Shown here piece after piece: positions 57,300-64,000 of a DNA stretch of 64,000 nt. Below the pieces are notes generated by a model. The model saw nothing but the letters and a program-made list of their open reading frames with translations, was not told the origin of the DNA and ran no database searches. The position numbers and the translations under genes were made by a program. The DNA lies in contig JAGVAO010000061.1 in the NCBI GenBank assembly GCA_020060235.1, positions 1 through 64,000 on the forward strand. The letters are read 5' to 3'. Each line of letters opens with the position of its first letter. The first letter of the stretch is position 1. This DNA is from Anaerolineales bacterium. GTDB taxonomy: Bacteria > Chloroflexota > Anaerolineae > Anaerolineales > Villigracilaceae.

Positions 57300-60200
57300 C
57301 TATCGCATCAACTGCTCAACTCTCGACTCACCTACCGAGTAATACTTCGCCTTGGGATGATGCACAATAATTGCCGCAGTGGATTGCTCGGGGATTAACT
57401 GGTAAGCCGGGCTGAGACTCATGCCGAGTTCGCTCTCAGCCGGGAGCAGGTCGAAGACTTTGCGGTGGTCTTCCAACTCAGGGATGGCGGGGTAGCCCCA
57501 CGAATAGCGTTTGCCCTGGCCGGCAGGCAGCCCCAACTCGCGGATGATGTGTTCGTGCAGGTAATTGGCGGTGGCTTCGGCGGTCTGGACGGCCAGTCCG
57601 TGCACAAAGTAGCCTTCGGTGTAGTCGTGGGCGGCTTGAAGGGCGTCGAACTTTTCGGTGGCTTCCAGACCAACGGTGACAACCTGGAGGGCGACCACGT
57701 CCATCTGGCCGGATTCGACGCTGGCGAAGTAGTCGCTCAGGGCAAGATGGTCATCGTAGGGCTGGCGGGGGAAGGTCATTTTCGTCAACTGCCTGGAAAC
57801 AGCTGAAGGGTCGTAGATGATGAGGTCGTCGCCATCGGATTGGCAGGGGAAGTAGCCGTAGACGGCCTGGGGTTTAAGCCAGCCAGTTTTCATGGCGTCG
57901 CGCTTCATCTTGTCGAGCCGGGCGTCGAAGTCGGCTTTGAGTTTGGTCCACTCGTCACCGTGGGTGTTCTTGGCGCCCCACGAAAGCCGGTAGAGTTCGT
58001 TGATGTTCAGGTGCTGGAAAACCATCTCGAGCGGCATGGCGCGGACAACTTTCCAGCCGAAGCTAACGCCTTGCGGCAGCGAGACAGGCTGCGGGTCAAT
58101 TGTGCTGCGCTGTCCCGTTTTCCGGTGCTCCGGCGTCTGGGAAGCGCGCCCGAGTTCCATATCAGCATCTTTTTTCAATTGTTCCAGCAAAACCGGTTTG
58201 CGCTCGGGGTCGATGAGTTTGTCCATCGTTTCGAGGCCCTCGAAGGCGTCTTTGCAATAGAACACGCCGGGCTGGTAGTATTCGCCGTTTTCGGTTTGCA
58301 GGATGCGGCGGCCAAAGCGGCGGTTGATGGCAGCCCCACCGACCAGGACGGGGAATTTGAGATTGCGGCGTTGCAGTTCATTGACGATGAGCGGCATCTG
58401 CTTGGATGTGGAAACCAGCAGCGCCGAAAGGCCGATGGCGGTGGCATTGGATTCGACGGCTTTGCTGATAATGGTTTCCGCGGGGACTTGCTTGCCAAGG
58501 TCGATGACATCGTAGCCGTTGTTGGAGAGAATCGTCTTGACCAGGTTTTTGCCGATGTCGTGCACGTCGCCATAGACGGTGGCCAGCACGACCAGGCCCT
58601 TGCTGACGCCTTCCTGCTTTTCGAGATAGTTTTCGAGGTGGGCGACGGCTTTTTTCATCACTTCGGCGGATTGCAGCACGAAGGGCAGGATGAGTTCGCC
58701 CGCGCCGAATTTGTCGCCGACTTCTTTCATGGCTGGCAGCAGGACGGTGTTGAGGACGCGCACGGCGGTCTCGTGTTTGCTCGGTTCGGTGCCATCGGCA
58801 ACAATTTCATCGATATCGGCTTCGATATTTTCCTTGTGCCGCGACAGGATGCGCCAGTGGATGCGCTCCGCGACGGTCATGCCAATGGTCGGGTCGACCT
58901 GTTCTTTCTCACCGCTGCCCTGGAATCCCTCGAAATATTCGATATAACGCTGGAGTGCGTCGGGGCGGCGGTTGAAAATCAGGTCTTCAGCCAGTTCGCG
59001 TTCCTCGGTGGGGATTTCGCCATAGGGCTTGACGTGCGCCGGGTTGACAATCGCCATATCCAGCCCGGCTTTGACGCAGTGGTAAAGCATAATCGAATTG
59101 AGCGTCGGGCGGGCGTTGGCAGACAGGCCAAAGGACAGGTTCGAGACGCCCAGCGAGGTCAGTACACCGGGCAGGTTCTCTTTGATAAGCCGGATGCCTT
59201 CGATGGTCTCGATGGCCGACTCGGCAAATTCCGGGTCGCCGGTGGCGAGGGTGAAGGTCAGGTCGTCGAAAACCAACGCGGAGGGGGCCAGGCTGTGCTC
59301 GTTGACGGCCACATCGTAAATGCGTTTGGCAACGGCCAATTTATCTTCGCGGGTTTTGGCCATGCCCTTCTCGTCGATGGTCAGGATGATGACGGCAGCG
59401 TTGTGTTCTTTGGCGAGTTTGAAAATCTTGTCGGCTTTTTCGCGCCCTGCTTCAAAGTGAGTCGAGTTGATGAGGCAGCGCCCCGGCGCGGTTTTCAGCG
59501 CCACTTCGAGCACGTCCACTTCGGTGGTGTCGATGACCAGCGGCAGGTCGATGCCCGCCGTCACCAGTTTGCGCACCACCTGCTTCATCAGGAAGGGCTC
59601 ATCGGCACGTTCGGTGACAGCCACCGAAATATCCAACCCGTGCGCACCGTTGCTGACCTGGTCCTGCGCGACGGTCAAGATGGAGTCCCAGTCTTCGGCC
59701 AACAGCAGGCGTTTGAAGGCACGGCTGCCCTGGGCGTTGCAGCGTTCGCCAATCAGGAAGGGCGCCGGGTCTTGCTGCATGGTCATGGCCTTGATGCCGG
59801 ATGCCAGTTTCGGCACGCCGGATTCGGGACGCGGCGGGTGCTGGAAGTTGTTCAACTTTTCGACGAGCAGTTTCAGGTGCTCGGGCGTAGTGCCGCAACA
59901 TCCGCCGACAACCGAGATGTTGTTTTTGGTGACAAATTCAACCAGCGCATCTGAAAACGGCTCCGGCTCGAGCGGGTAAACCGCCTGACCATCGACATTC
60001 AGCGGCAGTCCGGCATTCGGAATGCACGAAACGGGCAGGCGCGTGCCTTCTCCGAGGATGCGAATCGGTTCGCGCATGTGTTCGGGGCCGGTCGAGCAGT
60101 TCAGGCCGATGACGTCAATCGGCAGGTCTTCGAGGATGGCGATGGCAGCTTCGGCGTCGGTGCCGAGCAACATGCGTCCGCTGGTGTCGAGGGTAATCTG

Positions 60201-60806
60201 ACATTGAATCGGCAGCCAGACGCCGGTCTCCTCGAAGGCTTTGGTCACGCCATTGATGGTTGCCTTGACTTCGAGAATGTCCTGCGAGGTCTCGATGAGA
60301 ATCACATCCACGCCGCCTTGAATCAGCCCGACCGCCTGCTCACGGAACAGGTCGGCCAACTCGTCGAACTGCATATTCGACAGTTCAGGGTCATCAGCGG
60401 AGGGCAGTTTTCCCGAGGGACCAATGGAACCGGCGACGAAGCGCGGCTGGCCGGTTTTGGCGGCATACTCGTCCGCGAGGCGGCGAGCCAGAGAAGCGGC
60501 TGCCACGTTGACTTCGATGGTGCGCTCGCCAATGCCATATTCCCCCAGCGTCAACCGGTTGGAGCGGAAGGTGTCGGTTTCGAGCACATCCACGCCGACG
60601 TCGAGAAAGGAGCGGTGGACTTTCTCGACGGCTTCGGGGTACGAGATGACGAGGAAGTCGTTGCATCCGTTGTATTGTTCGCCGCCAAAGTGCTCGGCGG
60701 TCAGGTTTTGCTTTTGCAGGCTGGTGCCCATCGCGCCATCGAAGACGAGCACTTTCTTTTCGAGGGCGTCGAGGTAGCGGCGGTTGGTGTAGGTGCGAGG
60801 GGTCAT
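57300..60806 (-). CDS. metH: Cobalamin-dependent methionine synthase
   Basis: VFDGAMGTSLQKQNL, VGGCCGTTPEHLK, ERCNAQGSRAFKRLL, TVYGDVHDIGKNLVKTILSNNGYDVIDLGKQVP, C-terminal activation domain. Confidence 0.96.
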   Translation of the reverse strand: MTPRTYTNRRYLDALEKKVLVFDGAMGTSLQKQNLTAEHFGGEQYNGCNDFLVISYPEAVEKVHRSFLDVGVDVLETDTFRSNRLTLGEYGIGERTIEVNVAAASLARRLADEYAAKTGQPRFVAGSIGPSGKLPSADDPELSNMQFDELADLFREQAVGLIQGGVDVILIETSQDILEVKATINGVTKAFEETGVWLPIQCQITLDTSGRMLLGTDAEAAIAILEDLPIDVIGLNCSTGPEHMREPIRILGEGTRLPVSCIPNAGLPLNVDGQAVYPLEPEPFSDALVEFVTKNNISVVGGCCGTTPEHLKLLVEKLNNFQHPPRPESGVPKLASGIKAMTMQQDPAPFLIGERCNAQGSRAFKRLLLAEDWDSILTVAQDQVSNGAHGLDISVAVTERADEPFLMKQVVRKLVTAGIDLPLVIDTTEVDVLEVALKTAPGRCLINSTHFEAGREKADKIFKLAKEHNAAVIILTIDEKGMAKTREDKLAVAKRIYDVAVNEHSLAPSALVFDDLTFTLATGDPEFAESAIETIEGIRLIKENLPGVLTSLGVSNLSFGLSANARPTLNSIMLYHCVKAGLDMAIVNPAHVKPYGEIPTEERELAEDLIFNRRPDALQRYIEYFEGFQGSGEKEQVDPTIGMTVAERIHWRILSRHKENIEADIDEIVADGTEPSKHETAVRVLNTVLLPAMKEVGDKFGAGELILPFVLQSAEVMKKAVAHLENYLEKQEGVSKGLVVLATVYGDVHDIGKNLVKTILSNNGYDVIDLGKQVPAETIISKAVESNATAIGLSALLVSTSKQMPLIVNELQRRNLKFPVLVGGAAINRRFGRRILQTENGEYYQPGVFYCKDAFEGLETMDKLIDPERKPVLLEQLKKDADMELGRASQTPEHRKTGQRSTIDPQPVSLPQGVSFGWKVVRAMPLEMVFQHLNINELYRLSWGAKNTHGDEWTKLKADFDARLDKMKRDAMKTGWLKPQAVYGYFPCQSDGDDLIIYDPSAVSRQLTKMTFPRQPYDDHLALSDYFASVESGQMDVVALQVVTVGLEATEKFDALQAAHDYTEGYFVHGLAVQTAEATANYLHEHIIRELGLPAGQGKRYSWGYPAIPELEDHRKVFDLLPAESELGMSLSPAYQLIPEQSTAAIIVHHPKAKYYSVGESRVEQLMR

Positions 60807-60891
60807 TGATTTACTCCTGGTTTCTTTCGCATCGAATTCGCGAATTTTACGATTTATTTTTGTCGAATAAGTGCGGCGCATGTTGTTTGAT

Positions 60892-61335
60892 TTACTTGCC
60901 AATTTCGGAGATTTTTTCGGCATCTTCCAGCACCGCCCGCGCCCATTCGGTCACATCCTTGCAGTAGATTTCTGCACTTTCAGTTCGGACATCGCAAATC
61001 GTCCTGGCCCACGCGGTTTTGGCGATGACCGGCTGGCCGGTGCGGGATTTGATTTTGAACTGGCGTTTGCCGCTGTCAACCACATCCCGATTTTGTTGGC
61101 GGACGAGCGCGGGAGGTTTGTTTTCGACCAGGAATTCCCGCAATAACTCGCGCTCGTAAAGCCAGCCTTCCCGGGTCAGTTTGCTCGAATGCTGCAACAT
61201 ATAGGCGGCAACCGTCAGGTGGTGGACAGCGCCATAGCCGGGGTCGCTGAACTCGAGGGCAAGGAATTCGTCGAAGCGGGTCTGGCAGAGGCTGCCAGAC
61301 GCACCGCACTCGGGACAAATCTGTTCCTGTTCCAT
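60892..61335 (-). CDS. DUF5946-like zinc-ribbon-type hypothetical protein
   Basis: MEQEQICPECGASGSLCQTRFDEFLALEFSDPGYGAVHHLTVAAYMLQHSSKLTREGW; first ORF after the SAM riboswitch. Confidence 0.6.
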   Translation of the reverse strand: MEQEQICPECGASGSLCQTRFDEFLALEFSDPGYGAVHHLTVAAYMLQHSSKLTREGWLYERELLREFLVENKPPALVRQQNRDVVDSGKRQFKIKSRTGQPVIAKTAWARTICDVRTESAEIYCKDVTEWARAVLEDAEKISEIGK

Positions 61336-61354
61336 CCGAGCCTTTCCAAGTAAC

Positions 61355-61379
61355 AAAAACGCCTCTCCAGCGAGAGGCG
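61355..61379 (-). terminator. Riboswitch expression-platform terminator
   Basis: Minus strand cgcctctcgctggagaggcgtttttg. Confidence 0.8.
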
Positions 61380-61397
61380 ACAATCGAAAAGTGTCCG

Positions 61398-61497
61398 CTC
61401 TCATCTCCCAGGCCGCGCGGCCTGCCGGAATTGGCACCAGCATTTTGCGGTTGCCGAGGCTTCACAGGGCCGGTCCCTCTGCCTCTCTGGATGAGTA
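61398..61497 (-). promoter_or_regulatory. SAM-I (S-box) riboswitch aptamer
   Basis: Minus strand ctcatccagagaggcagagggaccggccctgtgaagcctcggcaaccgc...ggtgccaattccggcagg...gagatgagag: canonical S-box core and closing P1. Confidence 0.93.
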
Positions 61498-61631
61498 CTA
61501 ATTGGGCAGTTTATATCATAGCGAACAAGGCTTGTCAATTTAAATATCCCCCAGTTCACTATTCCCCATTGTCAACCCTGCGATATACATTTATAATCGG
61601 CGCAATCTCTTTGTACTGGAGCAATCTCTTT

Positions 61632-62900
61632 ATGATGGAACAACAAAATGCCCAGTTGGGCAACGGGGGCAGTGAAGAACTGATTCCCGACAGCAATGGC
61701 GCAATGGAAAGCATGGAAGCCTTGATGCAGTCTGACACCGGTTTGGAATTCCCAAGCCAGGGTGAAATTCGGACCGGCGTCATTGCCAGCATTTCCCCCT
61801 CCCAGATTCTCGTCAGCGTTGGCGCCAAGTCAGAAGGCGTCCTCACCGGGCGTGAACTGGACCAAATTCCCGCATCGGAGCGGGAAGCCCTGCAGGTAGG
61901 CCAGGAAATCCCTGTCTACGTCGTCAACCCTGAAGACCAATACGGCAACGTGGTCTTGTCCTATGTCCGCGCCCGCGAGGCAATGGGCTGGGAAGTGGTC
62001 GAACAAATGCAGGAAAGCGGCGAAACCTTCGACGGCCTTGTTGAAGGCTACAACAAGGGCGGCCTGATTGTGCTGGTTCACGGCCTGCGCGGCTTCGTGC
62101 CCGCATCCCAAATCAGCATGGCCCGCCGCGGACAAATCCAGGGCGACACGCCTGACCGCTGGGCCAAGCAGGTCGGCGAGACCATCAGCGTGCGCATCAT
62201 CGAGGTAGACCGCTCCCGCCGCCGCCTGATTCTCTCCGAACGCGCCGCCAACCCCGAAACCCGCCAATCCATCAAAGAACGCGTCATCGAAGAACTCGAA
62301 GAAGGCCAGGTGCATACCGGCCGCGTCACCAGCGTTGCCGAATTTGGCGTCTTCGTCAACATCAACGGCGCCGATGGCCTGGTGCACCTTTCCGAGGTTT
62401 CCTGGGAGCGCGTCCAGCACCCCAACGAAGTGCTCGAAGTCGGAGACGAGGTCAAGGTCAAAATCATCAACATCGACCGCGAAAAGAAGCGCATCGGCCT
62501 GTCCATCAAAGCCTTGCAGGAAGACCCCTGGCAGGACAAGGTCAACGTTTTCAAAGTCGGCCAACTGGTCGAAGGCACCATCACCCGCCTGACCAAATTC
62601 GGCGCGTTCGCGCGTCTCGAAGGCGACATCGAAGGCCTCATCCACATTTCGGAACTGTCCGAGAACCGCATCAACCACCCCAAGGAAGCCGTCAAGGAAG
62701 GCGACAGCCTGACCCTGCGCGTCATCCGCATCGACTCCGACCAGCGCCGCATTGGCCTGAGCCTGCGAAAAGTTGACTCGGCAGCCTACACCGACCTCGA
62801 CATGAAATCCCTGACCGCTGAACTGGGCGAAGAAATCATCGAGCAGGTCGAAGATGAGGCCGAAATCGAAGACAAAGCCGAATCTGAAGACAAAGAATAA
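61632..62900 (+). CDS. rpsA: S1 RNA-binding-domain protein (ribosomal protein S1 homolog)
   Basis: Four S1-like repeats (e.g. GRVTSVAEFGVFVNINGADGLVHLSEVSWERV; GTITRLTKFGAFARLEGDIEGLIHISELSENRI). Confidence 0.92.
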   Translation: MMEQQNAQLGNGGSEELIPDSNGAMESMEALMQSDTGLEFPSQGEIRTGVIASISPSQILVSVGAKSEGVLTGRELDQIPASEREALQVGQEIPVYVVNPEDQYGNVVLSYVRAREAMGWEVVEQMQESGETFDGLVEGYNKGGLIVLVHGLRGFVPASQISMARRGQIQGDTPDRWAKQVGETISVRIIEVDRSRRRLILSERAANPETRQSIKERVIEELEEGQVHTGRVTSVAEFGVFVNINGADGLVHLSEVSWERVQHPNEVLEVGDEVKVKIINIDREKKRIGLSIKALQEDPWQDKVNVFKVGQLVEGTITRLTKFGAFARLEGDIEGLIHISELSENRINHPKEAVKEGDSLTLRVIRIDSDQRRIGLSLRKVDSAAYTDLDMKSLTAELGEEIIEQVEDEAEIEDKAESEDKE

Positions 62901-62918
62901 GCCGGAACAAACCATGCA

Positions 62919-62947
62919 AGAGCGCACCAACCCCGGTGCGCTCTTTT
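62919..62947 (+). terminator. Terminator agagcgcacc-aacccc-ggtgcgctctttttct
   Basis: 10-bp stem plus T-run after the S1 gene. Confidence 0.9.
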
Positions 62948-62954
62948 TCTAACC

Positions 62955-64000
62955 ATGACCCATCTCATCATAGATGCACATCAAGACCTGGCCTGGAACA
63001 TGCTCACCTACGGGCGCGATTACAGCCTGTCGGCACACGAAATCCGCCAGCGTGAAATCGGCAGCCTGGCCGCCGAAAAAAACGGCGACACCCTGCTGGG
63101 CTGGCCTGAGTTCCAGCAAGGCCGGGTCGCCTTGGTCTTCGGCACCCTTTTCGCCGCGCCCACCCGAACCAAACTGGGTGATTGGGACATCCTGACCTAC
63201 GCCAATGCGGAGGAAGCCCGGCGGATTTACCTGGCCCAAATGGACGCCTACGACCGCCTCTTTGACCGCCACCCCGACAAATTCCAGCCGGTGCGCACCA
63301 CCCGCGACCTGTCCGCCGTTGTCGAAAAATGGAAGCAACCCGGCAACCCGCCCGCCCCGACCGGCCTAGTGACGCTGATGGAGGCCGCCGAGGCCATCCG
63401 CAGCGTGGATGAACTCGACGAGTGGTGGCAGCGCGGGGTGCGCATCATCGGCCCGGCCTGGAAATCCACCCGCTTCTGCGGCGGGACGCGCGAACCCGGG
63501 CCGCTCACGCCCGAAGGCCGTTCCCTGCTGGCAGGCATGGCCGAGCGCGGATTCAGCCTCGACATCAGCCACATGGCCTGGGAATCGGCACTCGAGGCCC
63601 TCGACCTCTACGAAGGCCACATCGTCGCCAGCCACGCCAACCCGCTCAAAATGGTGCGGCACGGCGAAAGCAACCGCTTCCTGACCGACGAAATCATCGA
63701 CAGGCTCATCGAGCGCGGCGGAGTCATCGGCGTCATCCCCTTCAACCTCTTCCTCGACCAAGCCTGGCGCAAGGGCGACCCGCGCAGCCAATGTCCGCTC
63801 GACATGGTCGCCAGCCACATCGACTACATCTGCCAGCGCGCCGGGAACGCCCTGCACGCCGGCATCGGCAGCGATTTCGACGGCGGTTTTGGGTTACAAT
63901 CTGTACCGCCAGAACTTGATACTATCGCCGACCTGCAAAAACTGCCCGCCCTGCTCGAAGCGCGGGGCTATTCGACAGGCGATATTCAATCCATCATGGG
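62955..64000 (+). CDS. Membrane dipeptidase (M19 family), runs off the window
   Basis: LIIDAHQDLAWNML, GLVTLMEAAEAI, DISHMAWESALEALDLYEGHIVASHANP, GIGSDFDGGFG; no stop before 64000. Confidence 0.9.
   Translation, partial: MTHLIIDAHQDLAWNMLTYGRDYSLSAHEIRQREIGSLAAEKNGDTLLGWPEFQQGRVALVFGTLFAAPTRTKLGDWDILTYANAEEARRIYLAQMDAYDRLFDRHPDKFQPVRTTRDLSAVVEKWKQPGNPPAPTGLVTLMEAAEAIRSVDELDEWWQRGVRIIGPAWKSTRFCGGTREPGPLTPEGRSLLAGMAERGFSLDISHMAWESALEALDLYEGHIVASHANPLKMVRHGESNRFLTDEIIDRLIERGGVIGVIPFNLFLDQAWRKGDPRSQCPLDMVASHIDYICQRAGNALHAGIGSDFDGGFGLQSVPPELDTIADLQKLPALLEARGYSTGDIQSIM

Noticed and set aside
57840-59954. 704-aa plus-strand ORF
   Set aside because: Antisense shadow of metH with no recognisable motifs.
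61830-62930. 366-aa minus-strand ORF over the S1 gene
   Set aside because: Antisense shadow; the plus strand carries clear S1 repeats.

Overview
The window reads as a high-GC bacterial chromosome segment, probably Chloroflexota/Anaerolineae-like (inferred from gene content and style). Most of it is housekeeping and metabolic. Recognisable blocks are: a chelatase I/D gene with an A9 frameshift site; a very large alpha-2-macroglobulin-like lipoprotein; surE and an alkyltransferase-like gene; clpC; ugd; rhomboid, gmk and DedA genes; a polar amino-acid ABC transporter; an AlkX/YcaQ-like winged-helix glycosylase; tRNA-Leu(CAA) and ychF; a small AT-richer HNH-nuclease island flanked by related palindromes; pepF; a LacI-controlled L-arabinose-type cluster (sugar ABC transporter, Gfo/Idh, SDR, FGGY kinase, AraD, AraA); ssb; coaX; a SAM-I riboswitch-led DUF5946-like/metH/HMT-MTHFR unit; an S1-domain protein; and a truncated dipeptidase. 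There is no CRISPR array, rRNA or recognisable transposase. The least explained structure is a class of short-word (7-10 nt period) arrays in intergenic gaps. They are often arranged as two convergent halves that could fold into a hairpin, and they use a different word at each site. One pair flanks an Avd/S23-like four-helix-bundle gene and supplies that gene's C-terminal codons. Four different word families fill four consecutive gaps of the arabinose cluster. All calls come from reading the sequence and supplied ORFs; no database search was run.
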